From positions 1-51,445 of the forward strand of contig NZ_QGSY01000212.1 of NCBI RefSeq assembly GCF_003857035.1: a stretch of 51,445 nt of DNA. Direction: 5' to 3'. The DNA comes from Micromonospora arida (GTDB lineage Bacteria; Actinomycetota; Actinomycetes; Mycobacteriales; Micromonosporaceae). Every line of letters starts with the position of its first letter. Position 1 is the stretch's first letter. The translations under genes were made by a program, and so were the position numbers. The notes under the pieces are model-generated. The model saw only the letters and a program-made list of their open reading frames with translations, was not told where the DNA came from and ran no database searches. Positions 17,628 through 26,039 of the stretch are shown here, piece by piece.

Positions 17628-18851
17628 ATGACTTCCTCCGCTCTGGGCCGGGACTTCCAGCTCCTGTGGTCCGCAGCCGTCTCGTCCCGGTTCGGGGACG
17701 CGCTGCGTACCCCGGCACTGGCCCTGCTGGCCGCGACCGTGACCCGCGATCCGCGAATCATCGCGGCGGTCACCGTCGCCGGGCAGTTGCCGCCGCTGCT
17801 CTTCGGCCTGCTCGGCGGCGTGTACGCGGACCGGTGGGACCGCCGTCGGACGATGGCAGTGGTCGACGGTGTACGCGCGGCCGTGGTGGCAACGCTGGCC
17901 GTGGTGGTCGCGCTCAACCGGGTCAGTGTCCTGGTGCTGCTGGTGGCGGCGTTTCTGCTCGCCACGTTGGGCACTCTCTTCGACTCCGCCTCGTTCGCGC
18001 TGCTCCCCGCGGTGGTGCCGCCGGACGCGCTGCCCCGGGCGAACGGCCGGCTCCAGGCGGGGTCCGCCGTGGCTGGTGGCTTCATCGGAGCGCCCGCCGC
18101 CGGTCTCCTGTTCGCCGTCGCCCCGGCCCTCCCGTTCGCCGTCGACGCCGTCACCTTCGCGGCGGCTGCCCTGCTCGTGCTGGCCCTCAGCCCGCCTGCC
18201 GCCATCACCCCGGGGACTGCGCGGCGGCGCGGCTCGGTGTGGAGCGAGATCGCCGAAGGGCTGCGTTGGCTGCGGGCGCACCGGACCCTGTGGCGGGTCA
18301 CAGTGCTCACCGCCGCGAGCAACTTGGCGATCAGCGGAATCATGGCGGTGCTGGTGCTCTACGCGCTGGACGTGCTGCGGGTGCCGCCGGCCGGGTACGG
18401 GCTGTTCACCGCCACCGCCATCGTCGGGGGTGTGACGGGGGCGCTCGGGGCCGGGCGGCTCGCGGCCCGGCTCGGCACGGTGCCGGCGCTGCGTGTGGTG
18501 CTGGCCGTGGAGACCGTGGCGCTGACCGGCTTCGCGCTGGCTCGGCATCCGGTGTCGGGCGGGATCGCGCTGGCCGTCTTCGCCTCCGGCACTGTGGTGT
18601 GGAACAGCCTGTGGGCGTCGTACGGGCAGCGGCAGGTGCCGAGCGAACTGCTGGGCCGGGTCGGCGCGGCCCAGCGGATGGTCGGTCTGCTCACCGCACC
18701 GCTCGGGGCGGCGCTCGCCGGGTTGGCCGCTGCGGCGTACGGCACGGTGCCGGTGGCGGGCGCGGCGGCGGGGACGTTCGCGCTGGTCACCCTCGCCGCG
18801 TGGCGGACACTGCGACCGGCCGCGACCGCTGTGTTGAGCCGCGCGGGCTAG
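17628..18851 (+). CDS. MFS transporter (drug-exporter type)
   Basis: A 407-residue membrane protein with about 12 hydrophobic segments. The cytoplasmic loop GVYADRWDRRRTM after the second segment is the MFS motif A. It resembles the enterobactin-exporter/MefA-type subfamily, which begins with a phenylalanine/leucine-rich first helix (FQLLWSAAVSSRFGDAL) and exports antibiotics or siderophores. It is divergent from the HSP90-like gene. Its TAG stop overlaps the TAG stop of the convergent monooxygenase gene in a shared CTAG. The substrate is unknown. Confidence 0.85.
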   Translation: MTSSALGRDFQLLWSAAVSSRFGDALRTPALALLAATVTRDPRIIAAVTVAGQLPPLLFGLLGGVYADRWDRRRTMAVVDGVRAAVVATLAVVVALNRVSVLVLLVAAFLLATLGTLFDSASFALLPAVVPPDALPRANGRLQAGSAVAGGFIGAPAAGLLFAVAPALPFAVDAVTFAAAALLVLALSPPAAITPGTARRRGSVWSEIAEGLRWLRAHRTLWRVTVLTAASNLAISGIMAVLVLYALDVLRVPPAGYGLFTATAIVGGVTGALGAGRLAARLGTVPALRVVLAVETVALTGFALARHPVSGGIALAVFASGTVVWNSLWASYGQRQVPSELLGRVGAAQRMVGLLTAPLGAALAGLAAAAYGTVPVAGAAAGTFALVTLAAWRTLRPAATAVLSRAG

Positions 18852-20005
18852 CCCGGAGTCGGCTCCCGGTGCGACAGCCCGGACAGGCGCAGCGCGATGC
18901 GCCGACGGGCCGGTGGAACGGCACCGAGCAGCCGGAGCAACATGTCCCGGGCGGGCCGACGAGCCGGGGAGACGCCGGCCAACCTGGTCAGCCCGGCGGC
19001 GAAGCTCAGCACGTCCTCGGCCATCGGCCGCTGCCGGGCGGTGTAGTCGTCGAGCAGCGTCTCCGGGCCGCCGTCGAGCACGTCCGCCACGGCGGTGCCG
19101 AGCGCGACAGCGTCGCAGATGCCGAGGTTCATGCCCTGCCCGCCGGCCGGGCTGTGCACGTGCCCGGCGTCGCCGGCCAGCAGCACCGGCCCGGCTCGGA
19201 AGGTGTCGGCGATCCGGTGGTGCACCCGGAACCGGGAGCCCCAGAGCACCTCGGTCACCTGGTCGGGTCGTCGCGCCGGGCCGCGCTCGTCGAGCAGCGC
19301 CTGGAGGTAGGCCGCATCCGGTTCGGCCGGGGCGCTCGCCACGGCGGCGACCAACCGGACCACCCCGCCGGGCAGTGGAGCCCAGACCAGCGGCCCGGAT
19401 CGGGCGAGGAAGATCGCCGCCTCGTCGCGGGGCAGCACGCTGCGCACCCGCACGTCGGCGAGCACGAAGGACTCCTCGTCGCTGCCGCCGGTGAAGCCGA
19501 TGCCGGCGAGCCGCCGGACCGTGCTGTGCAGGCCGTCCGCACCAACCACGAACCGGGCCCGCAGCGCCTCGTCGTCGACCTGCGCGAGCATGCCGTCACC
19601 GGCGCGGCTCAGCCCGGTGAGCTGGCACGACCGCCGTACCTGGACACCGAGTTCGGCCAACTTCTCGGTGAGCACGGCCTCGGTGACCGCCTGCGAGACC
19701 AGCAGCGCGTAGGGGAAGCGGGACGGCAACTCGTGGAACGGCACCGACAGCAGCACCCGGTCCCGGTCGCGCACAGTGAAACGCGGCGTCCGCACCGCCT
19801 GGGCGATCAGCGGCGCCGCGACGTCGATCCGGTCCAGCACCTCCAGGGTGTACGCGTGCACGACGGCGGCGCGGGAGGTCGTGGGCGGCGCGGCCAACCG
19901 GTCCAGCACAGTCACCTCGACCCCGCGCCGGGCCAGCGTCAACGCGGTGGCGAGACCGGTGGGGCCGGCGCCCACCACCAGGACGTCGGTGCTCGTGGGC
20001 AGCAT
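18848..20005 (-). CDS. FAD-dependent monooxygenase (aromatic hydroxylase type)
   Basis: A 385-residue group A flavoprotein monooxygenase. The N-terminal Rossmann motif is VVGAGPTGLATALTLARRG. The DG motif FVVGADGLHSTVRRLAG follows mid-protein, and the FAD-ribityl motif VLLAGDAGHVHSPAGGQGMNLG comes near residue 270. It uses NAD(P)H and O2 to hydroxylate aromatic or polyketide substrates. It lacks the thioredoxin-like third domain of the ~500-residue PgaE/MhpA enzymes. A strong GGAGGTGGCC site fixes the start. It is divergent from a TetR gene across a region rich in GTTGGC/GCCAAC half-sites, so it is almost certainly repressed by that TetR. Confidence 0.9.
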   Translation of the reverse strand: MLPTSTDVLVVGAGPTGLATALTLARRGVEVTVLDRLAAPPTTSRAAVVHAYTLEVLDRIDVAAPLIAQAVRTPRFTVRDRDRVLLSVPFHELPSRFPYALLVSQAVTEAVLTEKLAELGVQVRRSCQLTGLSRAGDGMLAQVDDEALRARFVVGADGLHSTVRRLAGIGFTGGSDEESFVLADVRVRSVLPRDEAAIFLARSGPLVWAPLPGGVVRLVAAVASAPAEPDAAYLQALLDERGPARRPDQVTEVLWGSRFRVHHRIADTFRAGPVLLAGDAGHVHSPAGGQGMNLGICDAVALGTAVADVLDGGPETLLDDYTARQRPMAEDVLSFAAGLTRLAGVSPARRPARDMLLRLLGAVPPARRRIALRLSGLSHREPTPG

Positions 20006-20024
20006 GGCCACCTCCAGGCAATCG

Positions 20025-20111
20025 TTGCCAACGGTTGTTGGCAAACACTTGTTGGCAACGCTAGGGCCCGCTCGATTGCATGTCAACATCCGTTGGCCTA
20101 CGGTCGTTGGC
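20025..20111. promoter_or_regulatory. Operator cluster and tetR promoter in divergent spacer
   Basis: A perfect inverted repeat TTGCCAAC-GGTT-GTTGGCAA lies at 20025-20044, followed by GTTGGCAAC (from 20051) and further GTTGGC half-sites at 20092 and 20106. The plus-strand promoter TTGCAT (20076-20081), 17 nt, TACGGT (20099-20104) fires into a leaderless tetR start. The half-sites flank and overlap it, as expected for autoregulation. Confidence 0.75.
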
Positions 20112-20693
20112 ATGACGCCGTCCGCGCAGTCGACCCAGCCCCGCCGCTCCGACGCCACCCGGGCGGCGATCCTGCGAGCGGCCCGGGAACGGTTCGCGGC
20201 CGACGGCTACGAGCGCGCCACTATCCGGGCCATCGCCGCCGACGCCCAGATCGACCCGTCGATGGTGATGCGCTACTACGGCAGCAAGGAGGGGCTTTTC
20301 GCGGCGGCGGCCGAGTTCGACCTACGCCTGCCCGACCTGACCTCGGTGCCGCCCGCTCAACTCGGTGAGGTGCTGGTCCGGCACTTCCTCGCCCGCTGGG
20401 AGGGCGACGAGACCCTGGTGGCGCTGCTGCGGGCCGCCAGCACCAACCCCGGCGCTGCCGAACGCATGCGCGGCATCTTCGCCGACCAGCTCACCGCCGC
20501 CGTGGCCACGTTCGGCACCGACCCGGCGCTGACTGCCCGCCGGGCCGGCCTGGTGGCCAGTCAGGTCCTCGGCCTCGCCTTCACCCGGTACATCGTCCGC
20601 CTGCCGCCCATGGTGGACACTGCGCCGGAAGAGCTGGTCGCCTGGATCGCGCCGACCCTCCAGCGCTATCTGACCGGAACGCCACCGAGCTGA
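20112..20693 (+). CDS. TetR family transcriptional repressor
   Basis: A 193-residue TetR regulator. The HTH region is AAILRAARERFAADGYERATIRAIAADAQIDPSMVMRYYGSKEGLF (about residues 16-62). The C-terminal part matches the TetR_C domain found with flavin monooxygenases and exporters. The ATG lies 7 nt after the TACGGT -10 hexamer, so the message is leaderless. The many GTTGGC half-sites in the shared spacer are its probable operators, with the monooxygenase and itself as targets. Confidence 0.9.
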   Translation: MTPSAQSTQPRRSDATRAAILRAARERFAADGYERATIRAIAADAQIDPSMVMRYYGSKEGLFAAAAEFDLRLPDLTSVPPAQLGEVLVRHFLARWEGDETLVALLRAASTNPGAAERMRGIFADQLTAAVATFGTDPALTARRAGLVASQVLGLAFTRYIVRLPPMVDTAPEELVAWIAPTLQRYLTGTPPS

Positions 20694-20763
20694 CCCAACC
20701 TTTTCCCACCTCCCGTGCGTCTGCCAGATGACGCGTACACCGCGACGGCCGGGAGGGGGGCGG

Positions 20764-21312
20764 ATGGCGCCGACGAGGGACGACGGACGCGACGGCTACC
20801 TCGCCTTCGTGGAGAACCACCAGCACCGGCTGCTCCGCGCGGCCTACCTGATCTGCGGCAACCGGCATCAGGCCGAAGACCTCCTCCAGGACGCGCTGCT
20901 GAAGCTGGCGCTGCGCTGGTCCTCGGTCCGCGACGGCGACCCCTCCGCGTACGTGCGCGCCATCCTCTACCGGGACTCGGTGTCGTGGTGGCGTCGCCGG
21001 CGGCGGGAATGGCTCAGTGCCGCACCGCCGGACCAGGTGGCCCACGACCGTGACGGCGCGTTACGGCTGACGATGCACGACGCGCTGGGCCTGCTGCCAC
21101 CACGGCAGCGGGCCGTGCTGGTGTTGCGCTACTACGAGGACCTGACCGAGGTCGCCACCGCCGAGGCGCTCGGGGTGACCGTCGGCACCGTGAAGAGCCA
21201 GTGCCACGCGGCGCTGCGCCGACTCCGCGAGGTCGCCCCGGACCTCGCCCGCGACGCCCGACCGAGCCAAGGCTCGGCCGATCTGGCCCGCGGCTTGGAG
21301 GTGAACCCGTGA
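20764..21312 (+). CDS. SigE-family ECF RNA polymerase sigma factor
   Basis: A 182-residue sigma-70 family protein. Region 2 (FVENHQHRLLRAAYLICGNRHQAEDLLQDALLKL) and region 4 (LPPRQRAVLVLRYYEDLTEVATAEALGVTVGTVKSQ) are both clear, in the pattern of the actinobacterial SigE-like ECF group. The second ATG of the frame is chosen because GGGAGGGGGGCGG precedes it; the first ATG lies 12 codons upstream without a site. The GTG of the next gene overlaps its TGA, so the pair is co-translated. It would direct RNA polymerase to a small regulon in response to an unknown signal. Confidence 0.9.
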   Translation: MAPTRDDGRDGYLAFVENHQHRLLRAAYLICGNRHQAEDLLQDALLKLALRWSSVRDGDPSAYVRAILYRDSVSWWRRRRREWLSAAPPDQVAHDRDGALRLTMHDALGLLPPRQRAVLVLRYYEDLTEVATAEALGVTVGTVKSQCHAALRRLREVAPDLARDARPSQGSADLARGLEVNP

Positions 21313-22502
21313 ACGAGCAGGAACTGCGCCAACTGCTGACCGTCAGCGTCGAGGACGTGCTCCCCAGCCAGCCGGCCGCCGCCGGATGGGAGCGGGCTCG
21401 GCGTACCCGGCGTACCCGGCGGGCCGTCGGAGTGGTCGCCTTGGCCGTGTTGCTGGTCGGTGGCGGCATGGTGGCGGCACTGCGACCGCCCGCCGACCCG
21501 ACGCCGGCCCCTCCGGTCGGCCCGACGGTCAACCCGACCACCGATCCCACCCACGGTGCTCCGGTGCAGAAACCGCCCGCCGAGCTGACCTACCCGCCCG
21601 ATCCGTTGGCCAAGCTCGGCGACCCGGCGACGGTGCCGCTCTCCGAGCGACCGGTCCAGCGGGCACTGGCGCTGTTCCAGCCGCTGGACGAGGAGGGTCG
21701 CGAGGACGGCCCGGTCCGGGTGCTCGGCAACGACGGCGTGGTGCGCAGCCTCGACGTGGTGACGCTGGCACCCACCCGGGACGCGAGCGGCAACGAGGCA
21801 GCGGCCCTCAAGCCGGGAGTGCTGTCGCCGGACGGCCGGTCGGCCGCGTTCGCGCAGACCAAGGAGCTGATCATGGTGGACCTCACCACGGCGGCCGTCC
21901 GCCGGATACCGCTCGACGGCTACCTGGAGCTGGTGGTGTGGGCGCACGACCGGGTGTTGGTCGGGGGCGACGACCGGACGTATGCGGTGGACCGGGTCAC
22001 CGGGGCGGCCAGCACGATCGACGTGTCGACCTGGGAGTTGATCGCGCCCGACCCGGCCGCCGGCCGCGAGGCCCCGTTGATCGACATGTACGGCGAGGGG
22101 ACCGGCCTGAAGCTACGCAGCCGGACCGCCCGGGAGGGTGAGATCCGCTCCGAACAGCTGATCGACCGCTCGGCGTTGCCGTCTCCCTACCAGGTCAACG
22201 AGTTCTACGGCCGGGGCTGGCTGCACGGCGAGCGGCTGGCTCGGGCAGCCTGGATCACCAGCAGTGAGACCGACGGCGCCGAGGGGGCGGCAGTGCTCGA
22301 CGCGCGGACCGGCGCCGTGCTCCACCTGCTCGACCTGGGCCGGGACCGCGGCAAGGGCTGCTGTGTCGTGCTGGGCTGGGACAACGAGGGCGCGGTGCTG
22401 CTCCGACTGGAACCGGCTGCCCTGGCCCGTTGGCATCCGGAGACCGGCGAGATCACCGGCATCGTCCGCGACCTGCGTGGCGTGATCGCACTCGCTGGCT
22501 GA
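21309..22502 (+). CDS. Membrane-anchored sensor-like partner of the ECF sigma factor
   Basis: A 397-residue protein with a short cytosolic N-terminus (about 1-40, with the basic RARRTRRTRRA), one membrane segment at 40-58 (AVGVVALAVLLVGGGMVAAL), a proline/threonine-rich linker, and an extracytoplasmic domain with WD40/TolB-like sequence (SPDGRSAAFAQTKELIMVDL and similar repeats). The GTGA overlap with the sigma gene and the topology suggest it holds the sigma factor or senses the cell envelope. No canonical zinc anti-sigma motif (HxxxCxxC) is present, so the anti-sigma role is inference. Confidence 0.75.
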   Translation: MNEQELRQLLTVSVEDVLPSQPAAAGWERARRTRRTRRAVGVVALAVLLVGGGMVAALRPPADPTPAPPVGPTVNPTTDPTHGAPVQKPPAELTYPPDPLAKLGDPATVPLSERPVQRALALFQPLDEEGREDGPVRVLGNDGVVRSLDVVTLAPTRDASGNEAAALKPGVLSPDGRSAAFAQTKELIMVDLTTAAVRRIPLDGYLELVVWAHDRVLVGGDDRTYAVDRVTGAASTIDVSTWELIAPDPAAGREAPLIDMYGEGTGLKLRSRTAREGEIRSEQLIDRSALPSPYQVNEFYGRGWLHGERLARAAWITSSETDGAEGAAVLDARTGAVLHLLDLGRDRGKGCCVVLGWDNEGAVLLRLEPAALARWHPETGEITGIVRDLRGVIALAG

Positions 22503-22523
22503 CAAGGGCCGCGTCGTCTGGAC

Positions 22524-22604
22524 GTGATCGACTCGGGTTTTCATAGATGCCGTGGTGTCCCAGCGAAGGGGGCAGCACGACATCAGGGAACCCGAGTCGA
22601 TCAC
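22524..22604. repeat. 81-bp palindromic element between convergent genes
   Basis: Sixteen-base perfect arms (GTGATCGACTCGGGTT and complement) continue inward as an imperfect stem (GATGCCGTGGTGTCCC against GATGTCGTGCTGCCCC). The element fills the gap between two convergent genes and probably works as a bidirectional terminator. The arm sequence looks like a dispersed palindromic repeat. Confidence 0.75.
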
Positions 22605-22615
22605 ACGACGATCTG

Positions 22616-23518
22616 TCAGACGGCCAGGCCGCCGGGCTGGTCACCCTTGACGACGGGTGCCCGGACCAGGTTGCCCCACTCGGTCCACGAGCCGTCGTAG
22701 TTGCGCACCTGCGGGTAGCCCAGCAGGTGCCGCAGCACGAACCAGGTGTGGCTGGACCGCTCGCCGATGCGGCAGTACGCGATCACGTCGTCGTCCGGGC
22801 TCAGCCCGAGCTGGTCGGCGTAGATCGCCTTCAGCTCGTCGGCGGACTTGAACGTGCCGTCCTCGTTGGCGGCGGACTTCCACGGCTTGCTGACCGCGCC
22901 CGGGATGTGCCCACCGCGCAGCGCGCCCTCCTGCGGGTAGTCCGGCATGTGCAGCATCTCGCCGGTGTACTCACCCGGCGACCGGACGTCGACCAGTGGC
23001 CGGCCGGAGGCGACGTGCGCCATGACCTGCTCACGGAAGGCCCGCAGCGGCGCGTCGTCCCGCAGCGGCACCGGGTAGTCGGCGCGCGGACGAGCCGGCT
23101 TGTCCCGGGTCACCTCGCGTCCCTCGGCGATCCACTTCTGTCGACCGCCGTCGAGCAGTCGCACATCGGCGTGGCCGAAGAGCGTGAAGACCCAGAGGGC
23201 GTACGCGGCCCACCAGTTGAAGTTGTCGCCGTAGAAGACGACCGTGTCGCCCCGACCGATGCCCTTCGCGGCACACATCTCGGCGAAGCTCTTGGCGTCC
23301 AGGTAGTCCCGGGTCACCTGATCGTTCAGGTCCAGGTGCCAGTCGACCTTGACCGCACCGGGAATGTGACCGGATTCGTAGAGCAGCACGTCCTCGTCGG
23401 ACTCGACGACGACGAGGCCCTCATCGCCCAGATGCTCGGCCAGCCACTCGGTGGTGACCAGCCGCTGCGGGTCCGCGTACGACTGGAGGCGGGGATCGGG
23501 ATCGTTCGGCACAGACAT
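22616..23518 (-). CDS. Thiosulfate sulfurtransferase (CysA/rhodanese type)
   Basis: A 300-residue tandem rhodanese. The N-terminal domain is inactive. The C-terminal domain carries the persulfide cysteine in [12 protein letters not shown], the active loop typical of actinobacterial CysA2/CysA3 sulfurtransferases. It moves sulfane sulfur from thiosulfate to an acceptor, supporting sulfur-carrier activation or Fe-S assembly. It is the third gene of a minus-strand run (SGNH hydrolase, imidazolonepropionase-like protein, then this one, 19 nt behind). The DUF1416/SseC gene often found after cysA is not here; a SufE gene lies about 5.5 kb away. The upstream in-frame TTG was rejected in favour of the ATG. 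Confidence 0.92.
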   Translation of the reverse strand: MSVPNDPDPRLQSYADPQRLVTTEWLAEHLGDEGLVVVESDEDVLLYESGHIPGAVKVDWHLDLNDQVTRDYLDAKSFAEMCAAKGIGRGDTVVFYGDNFNWWAAYALWVFTLFGHADVRLLDGGRQKWIAEGREVTRDKPARPRADYPVPLRDDAPLRAFREQVMAHVASGRPLVDVRSPGEYTGEMLHMPDYPQEGALRGGHIPGAVSKPWKSAANEDGTFKSADELKAIYADQLGLSPDDDVIAYCRIGERSSHTWFVLRHLLGYPQVRNYDGSWTEWGNLVRAPVVKGDQPGGLAV

Positions 23519-23537
23519 GATCCCCAAGGTACGCCGT

Positions 23538-23984
23538 TCAGGCGCGGCGGTGGGCGATCCGACCAGCGACGACGGTCACCAGACAGGCCCCGTCGACGCC
23601 GTGCACCGCGAGGTCGGCCCGCCCGGCCGACCGCAGCGTCGGCGCCACGGCGGTGGCCAGCACCAGCAGGTCGCCGCGCTCGGCGGCGGCCCGCAGGGCG
23701 GGGTCGGTCAGGTGTTCCGCCAGCACCGCCGTCACCCCGGTACGCAGCAGCGCGTGCACCCGCTCACGCGGGGTTGGCGCGGGCGGCAGCGGACAGTCGT
23801 GCAGCAGACCCGGCCCCAGCGTTCCAGGCCAGCGGCGAACCCGGGCGTTGGCGTACGCCGAACTCAGCTCGGCCAGTGGGCCGACGGCCTCGATCCGGTC
23901 GCCACTGACCAGCACGGCGTGGTCGGGCAACGACTCGCCGTCCTGGTCGCGCCGCAGCAGGGCCGCCGTGTGCAGGGTGAGCAT
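23538..23984 (-). CDS. Imidazolonepropionase-like domain protein
   Basis: A 148-residue protein that resembles the composite beta-domain of amidohydrolases such as imidazolonepropionase ([13 protein letters not shown]...[13 protein letters not shown]) plus a short second part ending [23 protein letters not shown]. The metal-binding TIM barrel with its HxH motif is missing, so it should not hydrolyse by the usual mechanism. Short proteins of this kind recur in actinomycetes. Its ATG lies 2 nt after the stop of the SGNH hydrolase gene. Function unknown. Confidence 0.75.
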   Translation of the reverse strand: MLTLHTAALLRRDQDGESLPDHAVLVSGDRIEAVGPLAELSSAYANARVRRWPGTLGPGLLHDCPLPPAPTPRERVHALLRTGVTAVLAEHLTDPALRAAAERGDLLVLATAVAPTLRSAGRADLAVHGVDGACLVTVVAGRIAHRRA

Positions 23985-23986
23985 GC

Positions 23987-24754
23987 TCAGTCGACGAGCG
24001 GGCCGAGTTGCGGGCGCTTCGCCGTCACCGTGTCGCCGGACGACCGACCGGTCAACCGCCGCTTCACCCAGGGGGCGAGGTACTGACCGGCCCACCGCAG
24101 ATCGGAAGCGCGGGCAGCCAGCCACGGCGACGGTGCCGGGTGCGGCGGAACCATCAGCCACTCCTCGTCGCAACCAACCCCGAGGGCGTTCAACACCTGC
24201 CCGGCGACCCGTCGATGCCCGGCCGGAGACAGGTGCAGCCGGTCGGTGCTCCAGAGCATGGGGTTGAGGAACGTGTCGTCGGCGTACAGGTCGACCATGA
24301 TGGCGCCGTGCCGCTCGGCGGTCTCGCCGACCGCCTGGTTGAGCAGCTGCACCCGGGGGGCGACGAGGCGTTGGCCGGGCAGTCGGGCCATCACGTCCGC
24401 GAACCGGAAGAGGAGCACGTCCGCGCCGCCCGAGCGCAGCTGCCGGACCACCTCGTCGAAGCGGGCGACCAGCGTGTCCGGATCGAAGGTGCGCCGCAGC
24501 ACGTCGTTGCCGCCGGCCGCGAAACTGATCAGATCCGGCTTCATCGCCACGGCGGAGGGCACCTGCTCGGCGACCACGCTGGGGAAGAGCCGTCCCCGGA
24601 TGGCCAGGTTGGCGTACCGGAAGTCGGGCCCGGCGTCGGCGGCGAGCCGGGTCGCGACCAGGTCCGCCCAGCCCCGGTAGGTGCCGTCCGGGTACGCGTC
24701 GTCCATACCCTCGGTGAAGCTGTCCCCGACCGCGACATAACTGCGCCAGCGCAC
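23987..24754 (-). CDS. SGNH/GDSL-type hydrolase
   Basis: A 255-residue cytosolic esterase-like protein with all SGNH blocks: GDSFTEG at 10-16 (catalytic Ser), the glycine in the second block near NLAIRGR, GGND at about 81-84 (oxyanion Asn), and DRLHLSPAGHRRVA (catalytic Asp and His). No signal peptide is present. The start is a GTG with GAGGGGGC upstream. It heads a three-gene operon with the imidazolonepropionase-like protein and the sulfurtransferase. The substrate is unknown. Confidence 0.92.
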   Translation of the reverse strand: MRWRSYVAVGDSFTEGMDDAYPDGTYRGWADLVATRLAADAGPDFRYANLAIRGRLFPSVVAEQVPSAVAMKPDLISFAAGGNDVLRRTFDPDTLVARFDEVVRQLRSGGADVLLFRFADVMARLPGQRLVAPRVQLLNQAVGETAERHGAIMVDLYADDTFLNPMLWSTDRLHLSPAGHRRVAGQVLNALGVGCDEEWLMVPPHPAPSPWLAARASDLRWAGQYLAPWVKRRLTGRSSGDTVTAKRPQLGPLVD

Positions 24755-24857
24755 CCGCGCCCCCTCACGCCTTCGTTGCCTGCGGCGACCAGTCTGTCAC
24801 CGGAGAGGCGACACACGGGGCCCCGATCCGCCGACGTGTCGCAGGTCATTGAGCGCC

Positions 24858-24892
24858 GGCCGGGCGGAACCTGATTCAGGCTCCGCCCGGCC
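24858..24892 (-). terminator. Hairpin terminator after TolB-like gene
   Basis: GGCCGGGCGGA and TCCGCCCGGCC form an 11-bp stem with an inner CCTG/CAGG pairing. It is placed shortly after the stop of the upstream minus-strand gene. Confidence 0.75.
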
Positions 24893-24911
24893 GTCGCCGG
24901 CAGCTCAGCCG

Positions 24912-26039
24912 TCAGGGCGCGTACGCGAGCAGCGCCAGCCCTCGGGTGCCGCGGGCCTCGGCGACTTCGTCCAGCACCTCAAACCTGGCGTCGAGCACGA
25001 CGATCCGACCCGCTCGACGGATCAGAACCAACTCGTCGGAGGTGAAGAAGATGTTCTTGACCTCGCCGTTGACCGGCAGCGTCTTGACCCTGCTGGTGGC
25101 GACCTCGACGACTGCGTGGCTGTCGTCGCGACGAGACGGGTCGGTCCCCTTCCAACCCACCGCCACGTAGCGACCGTCCATGGACACGCTGCGGACGCTC
25201 CAACCGTCGTACTTGTCGGCATCCTCGCTCGGCGGGTCGTAGTGGTAGGGGCGACGGCTTCCCGGACCGGAGACGAACGGCCCCGACTCGTCCATGGCAG
25301 CCAGGAAACGACCGTCGGCGGACCAGCACGGGTCCGTCTCCTCACCCCGATCACCGTCGACAGGCCTACCGGTGACTGCGTTCATCAGGACCGACGCCCC
25401 GTCGTCCTGCCGGACCATCAGGCGGTCGCTCCCCATCCACACCAATGCCCTGCTGCCCAGACAACCGACCTTGGTGGCGAGCTTCCGCTTGCGCGTCCCG
25501 TCGATCGCGGCGGTCATCAGCGCCCCGAAACCCGCCGTGTCGGCGTCCTCCACCCAGGCCAGCCGCTGCCCGTCGGGCGAGACGGTGATGGAATTGCCGA
25601 CGCACGGCTCACCGCCGAGCGGGATCCGGGCCACCGTCCGGTCCGCTCCACCCTGGACGGCGTGGACGACCGCGTCCTTCGACGTACGACCAAGGTAGTA
25701 GAGCGTGCCGGTCAGAACCTTCACCGTCGGATCGCCCGGGCTCCCCGAGGTGCCGGGAGACACGGTCGGCGCCGGGCCCGACGGAGATCCGGTCGGCGTG
25801 GGCGCCACTGTGATCGAAGGGGTGTTCGCCGGCAGCGGAGCGGGTCCGGTGGCATCCGGGCGGATCACGAAGGCAGCACCGGTGGCAGCGCCGATCAGCA
25901 CCAGGGCCGCGGCCGAGGACGCAACCGCGCGCTGGATGCCGAGCCGGCGGGACGCTCGCAGGGTACGGTCGCGAAGGTCGACCGGGTCGACCTCCCCAGC
26001 CAGGTCGGCCAGGTCGAGCCGGAGACGCTGGTCGTTCAT
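24912..26039 (-). CDS. Membrane-anchored TolB-like partner of ECF sigma factor
   Basis: A 375-residue protein with a cytosolic N-terminus (about 1-35), one membrane segment at 39-58 (AVASSAAALVLIGAATGAAFVI), a proline/serine/threonine linker, and an outer WD40/TolB-type beta-propeller (ITVSPDGQRLAWVEDAD, CWSADGRFLAAMDE, VSMDGRYVAVGW). Its ATG overlaps the stop of the sigma gene by 4 nt (ATGA), a coupling that implies stoichiometric production. The architecture matches the partner of the other sigma gene at 21.3 kb. The anti-sigma or sensor role is inferred. Confidence 0.78.
   Translation of the reverse strand: MNDQRLRLDLADLAGEVDPVDLRDRTLRASRRLGIQRAVASSAAALVLIGAATGAAFVIRPDATGPAPLPANTPSITVAPTPTGSPSGPAPTVSPGTSGSPGDPTVKVLTGTLYYLGRTSKDAVVHAVQGGADRTVARIPLGGEPCVGNSITVSPDGQRLAWVEDADTAGFGALMTAAIDGTRKRKLATKVGCLGSRALVWMGSDRLMVRQDDGASVLMNAVTGRPVDGDRGEETDPCWSADGRFLAAMDESGPFVSGPGSRRPYHYDPPSEDADKYDGWSVRSVSMDGRYVAVGWKGTDPSRRDDSHAVVEVATSRVKTLPVNGEVKNIFFTSDELVLIRRAGRIVVLDARFEVLDEVAEARGTRGLALLAYAP

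Noticed and set aside
17508..18548. Upstream extension of the HSP90 frame to 942 codons
   Set aside because: It runs antisense through the MFS gene and has low-complexity sequence; the GTG at 17507 has a ribosome-binding site and fits family length.
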